Positions 1 through 15,500 of a DNA stretch of 64,000 nucleotides are shown piece after piece (the first letter of the stretch is position 1; each line of letters begins with the position of its first letter). A program made the translations under genes and the position numbers. Location: NCBI GenBank assembly GCA_964017235.1, contig OZ024938.1, positions 61,619,816 through 61,683,815 of the forward strand, in the 5' to 3' direction. Under the pieces are notes generated by a model, which was given only the letters and a program-made list of their open reading frames with translations, did not search any database and had not been told where the DNA came from. The stretch comes from Sabellastarte sp. h YS-2021 (Eukaryota > Annelida > Polychaeta > Sabellida > Sabellidae).

Positions 1-465
1 TAGGGTAACACCGTTAATACTCACTCAGCTATGGACAAAGATCTGCAAAAGCCACAAAAATTAATTGAATTATATTTTCCAGTTCTGTCACATGCTCATG
101 TGAACTGACTTGTATTTTCCAGGTTCTTTTTTAACCTTTTTTTATTTTTATTTTATTCTTTTTTTTTTCTTTAAAGTTAAAATTTAGGGAATATGTCCAT
201 ATAAGTTGTCACCTCCCAAACCCCTAGGACCAATAATAATGAAGATATAAGGCCATTGAGTACACAAACAGTTTCACCACAAAATAACAGGCTCCGAGGT
301 CTTATCCACTTTTACCAATATAACAAGTTGAACAGTCTGCATAAAACTTTTTTTTCAGATAATATTGTGTATGAAACGAAATCTCTGTGGTGACGGTGGC
401 ATGATTATCTCCGACTTTTGTCTTAAGGATATAATGAACACTTCTGTAAATATGCCACAACTCAC

Positions 466-564
466 ACAGTGACAACAGCCTGGTTTCCATCTCCTGCTCT
501 CCACAGAATTTTAGCCAGTGCACGACACAGACAAGCCGTCCTCTTCTCTGCAGATGGCTGTAAC
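466..564 (-). CDS. MINDY4: MINDY4 exon 11 (last exon visible)
   Basis: Acceptor ACACAG, 99 bases, donor GTGAGT. It encodes LQPSAEKRTACLCRALAKIL then WRAGDGNQAVVTV, matching [25 protein letters not shown] in human. A longer open frame over 302-583 on the same strand is in another frame and is not the coding one. The next exon is not in the window. Confidence 0.93.
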
Positions 565-3500
565 CTGTGTTGTGAAAAAACATGTTTTTATTGTATCTAG
601 TGACTCTTCAATATTTTCTGCATAATTATCTTTTTGTCAAATGAAAAAAAGAGTAAAAACCAGTGTTTTGTCAACAAAATTCTAAACCTCTATGTTCAAT
701 TCATAAAAGAATCTACATATTGTTTACCGAAAACAAGATACTGACTTCTTTCACAGGCCAAATATCATCTGAATAACCATAAGCTAACTTCTTCTGTGTT
801 GAATACTTTGATCATTTCCAAATCTTTCAACTGACTAGAATACTGTCAACTTACAAGATATATGAACCAGGACGGGTAGTTTTATAGAAAACTTAGTCAA
901 GATTCTGCCTATATATTAACAATATTACAACTAAACCATCAATAACTGAAAAAATAAACAACATGGAGTGAACCATATTTTTGTTACTTTAGTTTAAAAA
1001 AGATAATTTTATTATGATTACACTAACATACTTACTTCACTCCTTGGTAAACTATGAGTACATATAAAAAGTTTCCAATTGCATTGTTATTTTAATTTGT
1101 ATACTAGTATGTTGGAAACTTAAAAAAATAATAAAAAATAAGATTTTACACTGTAAACCTTTCTTAACACCAGCAAGCCACCTCTCCCACTATATCTCAG
1201 GCCCCAGATTCAGACCTACATTAGGCAGCCAATTACTGATAAAGTATTCTAATTAAACACCAGAAACACAGAGTTAATGGGACATTCTAAAATTCTGATT
1301 CTTGCATTTTGGTTTTGTATTTTTTTTTATTTTGTATTTGTATTTATACTCAGCGCAATATCTCCATGTATTACAGGACTCAAAGCGCCATATGACCCAT
1401 CCGACTGTACAAATACAGCCCAACTCGCAAATTACTGACATTCCCCTAATGAAAGACAGAGACTCAAAGGATGACCATTTATCAACATCCTTGAGATTCT
1501 TTAACCTGCCACTGGGGATAGAACCCAATGACAGAGTACCACCATTTTAAGTGGTCATCCGAGCCATTATGTATCTGCCTGTACCTGGGATGGAACCCAG
1601 GTCCTCTGTGTTCCTAGACGAGTGTGTAATTAATTCTAAATCAAAAGTGAAACTGCTACTAAATTTTGGAGTCAATGAACATCATTCTGTCTTTGGACAT
1701 ACTCAAATCTTATTAATTGACCTACACTCTCTGGTCTGTTTGAGTGAAACAAGTGTAAAACAAGAGCACGCACAGAGCATATAGAGTAAGAAATCTAAAA
1801 TTCGCCACATATCTGAAATTCGCCACATGTGAAAATACTAATAAAATAAATGAATTGTGGTGAGATTTGTTTACTGTACAGTAAATTAAGGCTTTTTGAA
1901 CTGAAAAATGCCAATTTTTAGACAAAATCATCATTTTCTTCATAAAATTAACTAAGGTTTTAGAGGTGGCGAATTTTAAATTCCTGGCGAATTTTAGATT
2001 TCTTACTCTACCTCTGCCAAGGCACATAATTTAAGTAAGTGGAAAAATCTGGATTTTTTTTTTTTTTTTTTTGCATCCAGACGGTGATTCGAATCACTCT
2101 CAAATTTAATGGGATCTAAGTTGGACAAAGACCCATCTGATTTTTTTAGAAAGATTCAACCAGCAGTATTTGCAGAATATCTGGCTAAGTTACGCACACA
2201 AACTTGCAAACAGACAAATGGTCTTGGAAATAATACCTCCTTGGCAGAAGTAACAAGAGGATCAACACAATATCCAATTTGTATGTTGATCAAAATCGCT
2301 TAATGTTGTTATGCTTCTTTCATTTTACTTAAATATATTTCCATATAGCAGAAAACATCATGAAACATTATCACATATTACAAACAGCTACTGAACCAGA
2401 AAGAAACAGGAATAAATTGCAAAATAACATAAAACCTAAACATTGACATTCATAACAGTTAAAGTGCAAGAAGATACTTATATAGTGAAGAATTTTATAG
2501 ACAATGTCAATCAGGTAAATTCTTAGTTCAAATGGTTACCTCAAAATAAGTCTATATATCAGAAATAAAAACAAGTCATCAAAAACAAAACATGAATTGT
2601 TGTCACATTTGTCAGAACAATATTTTCTGAGAAAGGAAAGAGTTAGAAGTGCAGAACATCCAATCATCCAAACTCGCAGTAATATTTCAATATTCAAATG
2701 TATACAACCACGCTACTTAAATTCAAAAAGTGTAGTCCAATTAATACTATTCTGATGTAATACTTCACTCAGTGGAAATAGAGCCTTATGTATCACTCCA
2801 GGGGTCACATTCATGAAAAGATTTAGCCAAGTATTATGCTTAACTATATATAGCCAACCTAAGCTTTTGAGATTTGGATAAGACCTTTGGTGAATACATC
2901 CCCTGAACAGCAAATGAGCTGACCTTTATGGAAGAAGTAATTTTTCTGCAATTTCTTCAATCACTACTTTGTAAGCATATTATTATGCTTTCTTCTTAGG
3001 ATTTAAATGACTATTGCACTCAATTGTCCAGACATAAATTTGACACAAATGATCAGTGCAGGTACCAAACTGATGCTATAAACTGTAGTCTGGACATTCA
3101 ACACAAGATACATGCTGACCAAATGGGTTAAATTAAAATTCTAACCAATGCTTGACAAATGTACACTACACACATATTTTCACATTTCAGCCAACCCTCA
3201 TATCTGTCCTCTCTAATTAACCACAGCTACCTCAAATGTGGCAACTGCTTCACACTCTCCTCAACCAGATCCAAAAGCACATGGAGATGCAGAGTTTTGC
3301 AGTAGCTGCTCCTACTGAATGGAAGACGCTCCCTCAATCCATCAAAACCCAGCATGGAATTACTGGATTTAAACAGCAGTAGAAGACTTACCTATTCAGA
3401 TTAGCCCATCCTACCTCACAGTCTGCTACCCTCTTGGACGCTAACATAGACAAAGATTTATTCTTCAATTGGACTATCCGTTCTACGACATAAGCACCTA

Positions 3501-6500
3501 AGAGGATGTTTACATCAATTTGGTGCATTGCTGCCGCTGCTGCTGGTACATATTAAAAAATTAGACTAAAACTTACACAGCAGGAGAAGCCTTTCTTTGG
3601 TTAGTGAAGAGCAGTTCTTGTAAAAATACAGCTTGCACACTGGCCAACACTCCACACGGTCCTCCCTGTAAAACAGGAACACTAGTGCAGCAGACTCTTT
3701 ATAAATGAGACGTTTCAATATTCACATAATTAGGTTCTAGTAAGGATTACCATGTTTCACCACATAAATGTCCCCTCCCTATTAAACGCCCCAACCTCCA
3801 CCCCCCCACCACTTTGCACTTCCAGGATTATGAATAAAGGATGAGTTTTAGCATATCTCCAATCAAATACCGCTAACAGGAAATGAAGAAAATCAAAACA
3901 AAACATGGCAGTTTTGATCAATAATGTTTCAAAAATCTACAAAAAAAATCTACAAAATATGAGATAAAAGTTTTTAATTTCTTCACATTTAACGTTTGTT
4001 TCTAATATTTTAAAGTTCTCCCATAATTATATGTTTTAGCAATTGAGATTCAGGTTTAAAAGTGCCTAATAGTATTTACTGCCCAATGTCACTTGACACA
4101 TAATTTTTTTTCTGTAATAGTAATGCCCTTTTTAAAAATGCATTGCCTCAGGACATTTTTACAGTAAAATATGGAACGTTAACTTAATGCCCACAGAAAT
4201 ACAACATCTTGTGGTATCGATGCTGAGAGAACAGAACATGTTCCAGTTATACTTACAGATAACATATACACTGGTTCGGCTTACATAGAGGATATTGTAT
4301 TAAGAACAAAAACAGAGAGCCTGAATTGAGCACTGAGTCAGCTGACATTCAACTCAAACTCCTAACATCCATTGATATGCACACCTTCAAAGCAGAGAAG
4401 TCACAAATATTTACAAGAACACTCGGAGAGTGCAGATGTCTGCCAAGACATGTATGATTTTTTTTCAAAACAACTCAATAAGAAGTAAATGGGAAAATCA
4501 AGATCTTTAATATTTTAATTTTTAAATCCTGGCAGTGATCAGTAGTGCTGCGACTCAGTCCGCAAAAATCACTCGATTATCGCCCACATGTGATCGATGC
4601 ATCATTCGATGCATTGGCAGACATTAAAATCATACAAAACTTACAGAGTAAATAACTAATCCAAACTTTTAGATAATATTTTTGTACATTTCAACAATTC
4701 CAAGGCAATATCTTAGGGACAAAAACTGCTCCATGTTTATTTTACGGAAAATCACTTCCTCTTTCATTTGATTTGACTGGAAACATACTAGAACTCAACC
4801 CTTTTTCGGCATCCCGAATTTTGGTTTTTTGATCGATGCATTGGAAGTAATGTCGTCATCGATCAATGCATTGAATGGACCACTAATCGGCGCAGCACTA
4901 GTGATCAGCATCACTCTCAAAATTTAATTGGGATCTAAGTTGAACCAAGACTCATCTTCTCATTTTTTCATGAAGGTCCAGGCGGAAGTATTTGTGTAAT
5001 CCTGCTAACAGACGGACTAACAGACAAACGGTCATGAATTTAATACCTCATTGGCAGAGATAATGATTGAAAAGCTCTCTTGAAGTTCTATAACAAAAAT
5101 CCCATGTAAGTGCAATTTCTGATACAAAAGTTCTACAACGAGATCTGTCAGGAGAAAAAATAGAGTATTTTACTGAAAACAGCCCTTGAAAATCCAATAT
5201 AGCAATTTGCAGAAAGTGCTAGTTATTAAAATCAAACATTTTAATGCAAGTAGTTTTTCTGAAAGCTCACTTTTTGCTGTATAATTCCAAACTGCAGCCG
5301 CTTTGTGTCAGAAAATGTGAAACCCTGATATTTCCATTCCTCGGGGAAGTTCAGATTCAGGGAGCCAAAGATCAGCAGTTTCAGCTCCTGGATTACAATG
5401 AAGAACAAAATATTAAAAGAAACAAACCTATTATGCTGGTTAGAGTTCATTTTAGAGTTGCAGTTGATTTTAATTTCCAAAACCACTTTTTGGTTTTCAA
5501 AAACAGGTGATAACCATTTATTAATTGGTGTTGAAATTGTATTAAATATCTTTCAATTATTAATGACATTGCAATAAAAGTCCCCAAATACATAAAATAT
5601 GGGATAAACGCATACAGTTTCTTCAGATTTCAGGTTTGTTCCCAATATTTTAAGTTTTCCTTCAATTATATGTGTTGACAAGTGATATTAAGGTTATAAA
5701 GTGTTGTAATCAAAACATGGCAGTTCTGCTCAATGTATGCGCTAGTGTATAAAAGTCTGCAAAATGCATGAACATATGGGATAAAAGCATATAACTTCTT
5801 CAGATTTTGGGTATATTTCAAATATTTTAACTCTGCCTTCCATTATATGTGTTGACAAGCAAATTGGAGGTTGTAAAATCTCATCACGGTATTTCAGTAA
5901 AATGCTCTCGATACTGAGACACCGGGCCTACCGACCCATCCCTACTATTCACCACGCCAAGCTTCAAACAGAGCACAAACATTAATATCATGCATTCACT
6001 TAGTGCATTTCACTCAAGCTACTTGTATCAACCTGGCATTACTGGTAGTTTTAAGCTTGGCAATGATTAAGAGGAATTTTACAATGCACTGACTTTCATA
6101 ATTACCTTTGCTGTATTGATATCAATGGGAGTGGATTTGATGGTGGATGTGAAGTTCTTTATGACAGTTGAAGGCGGATCAATCTCCCCAGTAAACTCAG
6201 TGTCTGAGAGTTGCTCGCTATAGTCCCTCTGTAATATAAAACCACAAAATGTCTGAATTTCATATTGTAATTCAAAAAGCAACAAACGTTATCAGTGGCA
6301 GAATAAATCCTATCTTGGTGATCTGGAACCAAATATACACAAGAAATCCCTAAAAAATACTGAAATTCAAGTGATGATCTGGATCACCTTTCAGAAAGAC
6401 TGAGCTAGGAATAGACCAAAGCAAAATAGTCTAAAAATACATTGAAGAATTCTGCAGACTCAATCCAGATTATCTTTGCGGAGGACAGGGACACGGATAC

Positions 6501-9500
6501 CTGTGATAGTGTGACCACAATCTGACTTAAAGTTTTGGAGTTATGTGCACAGACAAGTGCAGAGACAAATGAACAGACAACAGCTAGGATACAATTTGCA
6601 ATATCCTCACCCTTTGTGTGAGGCCTGGTGAGGGTAATGTCCCGAAGTAGTCTCAATAAAATAGAACCATTAACAGGAATTATAAAGACTGTAAATGCGC
6701 AGTGAACAAAAATTTTTCGCTGCACAATGTTGCTAGCATACATTATAATATGAGGGATCTGATTGTAAAAGTAGTTCCACAGACTGGTTACTGTTAATGT
6801 ACGAAACACATAATTTTATGGAAACCAAAGATATAACGTAGTTCCTACAACAACTACATTTATTGACTAAATTAATAAGACGTTTTTGAGTTAAAATCAT
6901 TCCGGTCTTCACAATAGAAATAAAGGAATTGGTTTGAGTATTGTATCGGCTTATCCCTATGGGACTTTTTCCATTATTCCGCCTGGAAGTTTGTGATTTA
7001 TTCGCCGATACAATACTCAAACCTTGTCCTTTATTGCTACAGTAGAGTTCATAAAAATAAAACATAATCAGGTGAATTACTATAAAACAATAAAAACATT
7101 AACACGTGTACAAACACAGGAGAAAAAGGTTAAATTTTCCCACCATTTTATGTGATGACAATAAAGATGGCAATTATTTTGTTGTAATGAGACAGCTGCA
7201 ACTCTGTGAACACAACACTACTATCTTGTCCCTACAAATTATTACGTACAAAGTAAGAAAATAAACAAAAATACAAACAACTTGTGTTGATACCTGTGTT
7301 TCTTCAGTGCCATTCTCACTTTTCAATTTAAAGGCTTTCTTCACTGGTGTCTGTACTCTTTTTACCATATTTGGAGATCTCTCGATGCCACTGTTTTGTG
7401 AAGATCTGCTGTATGACCTTGATGTGACCTCCTCTTGTGCAATACTGGACTGACTCACACTGTAAAGACAATTTTCTGGTCCCTCGATACTGGATTCCTT
7501 CGAGTGAAATCTGGACAGGGAATTATTATTTTTTCTCTCCCCAGCCTCTTTTTCAATGTCCAATACTTCTTTTATAGAATTCCGTGCACTTGTGGGAAAA
7601 TTGCTACTACTTGTTTTTAGGGGATCAGTGTCACTGTTGTTCAATAATCCACCTGAAATGATAATACAGTACACCTTGTTTTTAAGTAAAACTGGTAAAA
7701 GCGTACCCGATATTATATCAGAGCTGGTTTTGAGGTGTGATGAGGAGGAAATGTTGTATCCTTTTAAATTTAAGTGCAAGTTGGGAGAAACTTGAACTAA
7801 GTCCTGTGGATATTAGAAGTTTTCATTATACAGAGGTCACCTTAGAGAAAATTAAAGCCCAGCTGGTATACAAGCAACATCTTATCTGAGCAAAAGGCAA
7901 ACTTAAAACACATTGAGTCAAGGCAGAGCATATCCCAGGAGGGGACAAATTAATCACAATACAGAGGGAAATCACACCATACTATCTGACACAGCAAAAA
8001 AAAGAGCCGGCCTTGGCAGGCAAGAACTCCAGCTTGCAGGTAAGGCTAAATGGCCAACAATATTGAGATTTGGGAAAATCTTAGGAAAAACTTCTTTGTA
8101 AGAAGTTTAGAGAACCCAAGAGATGTTCTACAAAAGATTCACAGGCCATAATTTCTTACAAGTAGTTTTCATATTTTGAAGTCCAAGAAACAATTATAGG
8201 AGAGATATAATAACTTTTTGATATGATGACCTCCTATTTGGCATTAAAGATGTGATATGGCGTCCATTTTGTTTCCAAAACAATTACTCTCAGGCAAGTT
8301 TTCCTATCCATTTACATTTTGTACAAATCTGATGAAGCTAGCTGCAATATTTTAGGTTACAGAAAACATTAAAGATTTTAGAACAAATTTTAAGACCTGA
8401 AAATTTTAAAAGTGTTGCCATGGCAACAATTGCCACTGAATAAACCCCAAAACCTAATCAGCTGTAGATCCTCTTGGGGTAAACATATCCTGCAAATTTG
8501 GTGAAAATCCATACATGGGTTTAGGCTGTGAACACCCACAATGTTTAAGACCAGAAAATCTTATTAGTGTTGCCATGGCAACAGTGGTACCCGGATACCC
8601 CCCAAAAACTAATCAGCTCTAGATCCTCTTGGGGTAAACATATTATGAAAATTTGGTGAAAAACCATGCAGGGGTTTAGGCTGTGGAACACCCACTAACT
8701 TTAAGACCCAAAAATCTTAAAAGTGTTGCCATGGCAACAGTTGTTACCAGATATCCCCCAAAACCTCATCAGCTCTAGATCCTCTTGGGGTAAATATACC
8801 CTGACAATTTAGTGAAAATCCGTGCAGTGCTTTAGATTATGGAACACCCACAAACTTTAAGACCTGAAAATCTTAAATGTGTTGCCATGGCAACAGTTGT
8901 TACTGGATACCCCCAAAAAACTAAATCAGCTCTTTATCCTCTTAAGGTAAACATACAATGAAAATTTGGTCAAAATCCGTGCAGGGGTTTAGTCTGTGGA
9001 ACACCCACAAACTTTAAGACTTGAAAATCTTAAAAGTGTTGCCATGGCAACAGTTGTTACTGGATATCCCCAAAAACTAATCAGCTCTAGATTCTCTTGG
9101 GGAAACATATTATGAAAATTTGGTGAAAATCTGTGCAGTGATTTAGGCTGTGGAATACCCACAAGCTTTATGTCCGCCGCCAACGACGCCCGGACAGCGC
9201 AGGGAACGACTGTAACCCCAGCCTTTATGGGCTGGGGTTAAAAATCAAAGCTCATATTTCCTAAGACTTATTTACATTTCAATCTCCATGACAAGGTCAA
9301 AGATCAAATCAAGGTCCAGTCATGATGTTGCTCACCCATATTTCTTAACCAGGTATCAACATCCTTCACATTATGGTTTCTGAGATATAGTCTGAACAGG
9401 ATTTAAAAGGTCAGGGTCACTACATCAAAATTAAAGGTCAAATCAAGGTCAAACAATGATGTTGCTCACTGGCACTTCTAACCAATGTGCCTACGAAGTA

Positions 9501-12500
9501 TCAGCTTCCTACAACCTTACTGTTTCCAAGATATATCCCGGATAAAATTTTTTGCTGTGGGGTAAAAAAATTGCCAACCCATGATTTCAAATAATCCTAA
9601 AATAAGAGATAAAAGGAACTTTAAGTATGATGTCATTTGACTTTGAAGGAGATGTCATAGGTCAAATCCGGCACACTTAAACATTTGCAGGCCCATGATT
9701 TCCTATTAGCTATTCTGACGATATAGTTTGTGCTTCACTCTCATGGAGAATTTACCTGTAATAGGTCCACTGCACTCACTTTACCTTATATTATCTGTTT
9801 ACTTGACTTAGCTGGGTGTCCTGGTGACTCAAATTTGATAAAACAGAAACTCACCAACTGCTCTATACCTCTCTACAGTGGACAAATTACCTGCAGTGCT
9901 GAAGTTACTCTGCCTGTACCGTGTGCTTGAAACAGGTCCAGTTGACACAGACTTGGATGAGTTTGAGTCTGTTCCTCTATTCTCCTTTGTTGGATGGTCA
10001 TTGGAAGCTTTCTGCCAGCTCAGGGGACGGCCATACTTCATTTGCCTAGGTCTATCTTTTTCCTACAAATTGAATAATTTTATTTTATTAAAAAACATAC
10101 AACTGGAATGAATGTCTAGACTTGATTTGCCTGGGTCTATGTTTGTTCTAATTAAGCTTTTTACAAAAATTTCTTTTTTTTTTAAAAAAAATGCACCTAA
10201 AAGGAATGCTTGTATAGTTTATTAATCATTTTTGGTGGGAGTTATTTTGGCTTCCATCAGAGAATTTAGTTAATATTTCTTCTCTGTTGTTGTTTCACAA
10301 GAAAAGATTTGTTTACACAACCAACAAACATCATACCAACAACGAAACACTAGTATGGCTCTGTACATTGTGTCAAAACAGGAATTAATACCTGTTGCAT
10401 GTGCAACAACTCTGTTGCAGGAGTAAATACTGACTGTGAGGGCATTTTTTACGCTATTTATGCCCAGAAAAAAATGAAATAATGCACAAGCGCCATTAGG
10501 CGCAAGGACATTATGAAAGAAGTTTTTGCCGGGCATAACTAGCAAAACAAATGTCCAAGCAGGAGGTATTTATTACTATTATAAAGACTGGCCCACCTGC
10601 TTTAAAGAAATATCCCTTTATTTTTATGAGGTGACACAAACAAGGAAGCCGGCATATATATGCGCACAGAAGCATTTTTGTTTACTCTGCACGTCCGGTC
10701 TCTATAATGGTAAATAGCTGGTTTGCTTACTGGATTTCAGTAGTCTGAACAAGTACCGAACACTACTTTTTTTAAATACAATTTTAAGAGTAAGAAATAT
10801 AAAATTCGCCACATATCTAAAATTTGCCACATATAGAAATACTAACAAAATAAATGAATTGAGGTGAGATGTGTTGCATGTATAGTAAATTAAGGCTTTC
10901 TGAACTGAAAAATACCAAGTTTAAGACAAAACATCTTTTTTTATAAAAATAAGTAAGGTTTTTAGAAGTGCCAAGTTTAGATTTCTGGTGAATCTTAGAC
11001 TCCTTACTCTAATTGGTTCAGAACAGTCTTTACTCTTTAGAGATCTAATCCTGTATTAAAACTGAATAGCACAAAACCCACAACTACTCAGAAATATACC
11101 ATTACATTTTCACATACTTCTTTACTTTTTACTAAACACGGTTACTATCGAAAAATCAGAGTAGACTGCAAAAGTAGTCACCTGATCTTTTGCAAAATTA
11201 GTCTAACAAGATACACCTGTGTACAAAACACAGTTCCGCATTTGGCCATACAGGCATTTAATATGTATAGTCACACCCCTTGCTGTCACTCTGATAAGTA
11301 CAATTTAATATAAGTGACTAGTATGACTCCCTTTTTAGAGTATTATATTGTATTTTTTGTATTACATATTAATTTTATACTTGACGAAATATCCCCTTGT
11401 ACTACAAGACTCAAAGCACAATCTGACTCATCCCAACAGTACAAGTACAGCCCAAGCTCTCAAGTTACTTATATTCCCCTAACTGAAAGGCCGAAGCTCA
11501 AGGATGGCAATTTATCAATGTCCTGAGGTTCTTTTCCCACTGGGATAGGACCCAATGACAGGCCCTTGTATCCATAAATCCTTGTTTAGTAAAAGTAAAT
11601 GCCTTAAATCTAACTAAACTGGATTGGATTGAATGGCATGTACACTTAATATGTACACATTTTCACATTTATTCTCTGTTTTCATATCATTATTTACATT
11701 AATATGAACCACAAGCAGAAGTTTTTTTTTTTTTTTTTTTGCAGAATTGATTTCACAGGATTTCAATTATAATACAAGACAAAGTACTTAAACAAATAAT
11801 GCATTACATCCAAGTTGCTGGATATGGGACCTGACAATCCCCTCAGTCTTGCAGGTGGTTTCTTCGTTTGTGGCATCATGCCTGTCACATAATGAACTTC
11901 TTGCTCCTGTTTGTCAAACAACCCTCCTTTTCCGTCACCTACTAAAGTTTCTCCTTCAATGTCATCATCTATAATCAAGTCACCTGAACAAAAAGAAACA
12001 AATCCATTTTATGTTTCCTGATATTCTTTTTTAGCTTAAACTACCAGGTTACAGACCTAAAATGAGGATATATTAAAAGTGACTGAATTAAAACTTGCAA
12101 ACATGATTTAACTTACTGATAAGTAAAGCACACTGAAATATGAAAGAATAATGGAAATGTTGATTATTATTAACAAAATAAAGTTTAGTTTAGTTTAAAG
12201 AATTACAAAATATGTATGTGATAATTTGTAAATTACCCTACCATGTTTTGTTCCCATTGGCTGTAGATCAGTATTAATTCTGCCTGAAGAGGAGGACCTT
12301 CTACCGGTGGCACTACCTAGTGATGTTACATGCGGGAAACAGACTTATACATTCAGTATTAAATAAAACTCTGTATCATAATTTCAGCAAAATTAAAAGT
12401 GTTGCAAGCTATTTTTGTGAAATGCCAAATTGCTTCAGCTTTCTTAGGTCTCTTTTTAGCAAAACTAAGAATGACCAAATCGATGAAGCCATATGACTTT

Positions 12501-15500
12501 AAAATTCACATATGTATTGAAAATATTTCTCAACCTGGTTTCCGATTGGGTATCAGTTGTTTTGGAAAATGGACAACTGATTTTGGAAAATTAAAATAAC
12601 TGCATTTCTATAAAACAGAGTATTATACTATAATACCAATATATATTATATAATAGCACTGAATCACATCTCTACTTTATGAACTTTTCAAAAAAAATCA
12701 ACTCACTTTTCCGTGGAATGGGTGGCAATGTCGTTTCAAACTCTTCAACGGAATCTGACTTTAACTTTACCCTTTCAGTAAAGTGTTTCGTCATGACTTC
12801 TACCATTGTCTTGTAAGGGTTTTCTGAATCCTTCAAAAAATAAAATCCAGCCAAAGTCAAAGCAAAAAAAAATATTTATAAATCATTTTCTAAGACAAGA
12901 CCATACTAATATTTATTGTATATCATCGGCTGTCTAAAACATTTTGACAAGATTTTCCCCATTTGTTATATAATTGTTTTTGAAAAGACACATATTGTAT
13001 GTTTAAAGCTCCCTGGAAAGTTTTTGTGAATTAATTTCCACAAACAGACAGTTGAGATTCAAATCATAAATCATAAAGCACTGTTTCATGTATCTGATTG
13101 CCAGTCAACACAGTGCAATGAATAGCTTTTTAAAATCTTTTTATCAATCTTCATAATTAGTTTTACAAAAAAAAACCTTAAGATGAATGTGCATGGAGTT
13201 CTCAATGGTCTAGTGGTAAACCAGATTATGCATTTAATCATTTGATCAAAGGCTATTGGGTCATAGACTTGAGCACAGCTCACAGCAACATGTGGTATTC
13301 ACTTGGGCCTGTCCTGTATGATATGGCTATAGAAATTTTTGTAAAATCAAATTCATACATTTGACCTTGTGGTTTTTAAGCTGTATGTGAATTACAATAT
13401 TCGTGAATTAAAAATAAATGTAAAAATTGTGTCTTGATGTAACATATCCCCATACAGGACCAATTCAGCACAAATTTGGTATCATATCTATCATGCATGC
13501 TTTCACAATGCTACTTCTTCAAGTGACTTTGTAGATTCATATGTTTGGATACTGTGAGCCATCAGCTGGTATTTAACCCTTACAAAAAGATTCAGAGCCA
13601 ATGATTTCCTATGCATAATTTTATCATTCCCAAACTTTTGGACCAATAATAAGTTAATAGTGCAAGATATAAGGCATTTTCTTGTCTGTAGATTTTAGAC
13701 TCCATTTGACCTTGAAGCAGTTGTGTAAAAGATTCACACCACATGTTTTCCTATTGCTTGTTTTCACATTCCATATCCCTAGAAGGAATTATAAAAAAGA
13801 CATAAGCAGGGGCTAAAAGTGAAACAAACCCTCCCATAAGATGCTATGTCCGTGATTTCTTATAAGTTATTTTAACATTCCTAAACAGTATGACCAATAA
13901 TAAAAGAGTGATTAAGGGAAAAAATACAAAAAGATATAAGACCTTTTTATAATGCAAACACAGTTTGACCTTGAAGCACATGTCAAAGGTCAAGTCTGAC
14001 CTTTGCAAAAGTTTTCCAGCCCATTGTATCCTATAACTTGATTTAACATTCCAAACCCCCAAAGAACAACTTCTGAAATACCAATAATACAGGAGTTAGA
14101 AATGACAATATCCAAAAATTTTGGAAAAGATGGATGTATGATCTTAAAGAAAGAGGTTGAAAGTCAAATCTGAAAGGAAAGGAAATTTCTGCAGTCAAGG
14201 CTGCATGACTGTACTAAAAGTCAAGTATCCCCTGACTTTCATCTAGGGATACAATTCAGTAAATATGCATTGGTAGGATACTGAGAGAAACTCTATAAAA
14301 TTTTTGCTTTGAAAAAAACTAAAACCAATCTTGTAACTTATAGTTTCACTTTGTAACAAACTACAAATAATAACAAGCTATAATTTAAATTGTGAATTTA
14401 CCATAAGTAGTCTACAATACCCACAACACATTCATATGCAAAATTATCATTTTTGAAGATTAACTTGAAATGCAAGTTTACAAACACATATGGAAACTAT
14501 TTTTATTTATTTATTACCTTGTTTCTTTTCATGTAGCTTTGCAAACGTAGTGCTTTCATAAGATCCATTCTGTTAGTTATAGCATTAGAATTACTTGGTG
14601 ATTCCATGTCAAGAACTTCCAGTGTTTCTTTAAATCCCTGAAAATATAATTTAAAAATTAATGTTAAAAGTTATTTTTAACAGACAAATATTAAATGAAC
14701 AACTGTGCCAATAATCCCCAATATGCATCATAATTCTGTAATAAATGTACCCTGTCTAATTATAGGCCCAATATTTTAATTACAATTTTCATTAAGAAAG
14801 TATCAGAAATACGGGGGAGAAGTACCCACTACCCAGTAATGAAAAGTCCATTTAAACATAATCTTTTTTATAGTAGCTGACAAAAGAAAAAGTAGTAAAA
14901 TAAAAAATATCAGTTTCGTCAAACATATTTGTCATGTCAGCTGCTACACCAAGAGAAAGTACTGACTGTTGAATGTGAATACTTTCTAAATTGTTTGCCA
15001 GAGAAAGTACTGACTGTTGAATGTGAATATTTTCTAAATTATCTGCTATATTAAGTCATTTTATATCCTTTTAAATCTTATGTAAGTTAGTTTTTTCCAG
15101 TTTTACCCAGTTTAAACCAAAAAAGGGGGTTTTATCCAGTTTTATCAATTCTCCCAGCAAAAATAGGTTTTGCCTAGAAGAAAGCCAAGATTTTTTGCTT
15201 TATATTCAAAAATAACATGGATAAAAATTGATATTCAATCACTGATGATTTGTCTGCCTAATATTTCTTATTTCTTAAATTATTTTTTTCTCATTCTCGT
15301 AAGTGTGATATTTTATTTTCAATGAATTTGTTTACAATTAGCCACAATATTTCATCTACTGCTTTTTACCCACATAACGGGACCATGGTGGTGCAGTGGT
15401 AACACACTCACCTGCCAGCTATGAGATTAGAACTCAATGCCCCAGTCTGATCTCATGTGTGAAACCTGGTAGTTGCTTATGTTGATTGGCAGTCTACAGT

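Noticed and set aside
302-420. A twelfth MINDY4 exon
   Set aside because: An acceptor-like TTTACAG is present, but no frame gives the conserved segment expected after exon 11.
302-583. 93-codon open frame on the minus strand as a gene
   Set aside because: The coding exon (466-564) lies in a different frame of the same strand and matches MINDY4; the longer frame is fortuitous.
8390-9170. CRISPR-like array of regular repeats
   Set aside because: Units are about 156 bp with no short repeat/unique spacer alternation; it is an ordinary tandem repeat in a eukaryotic intron.
9213-9240. Rho-independent terminator-like hairpin followed by A/T-rich sequence
   Set aside because: The context is animal DNA; the stem is the end of a repeat element, repeated in form at 38512 and 40990.
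13195-13285. tRNA gene
   Set aside because: A- and B-box-like motifs are present, but there is no acceptor stem or anticodon arm; it fits a SINE head.
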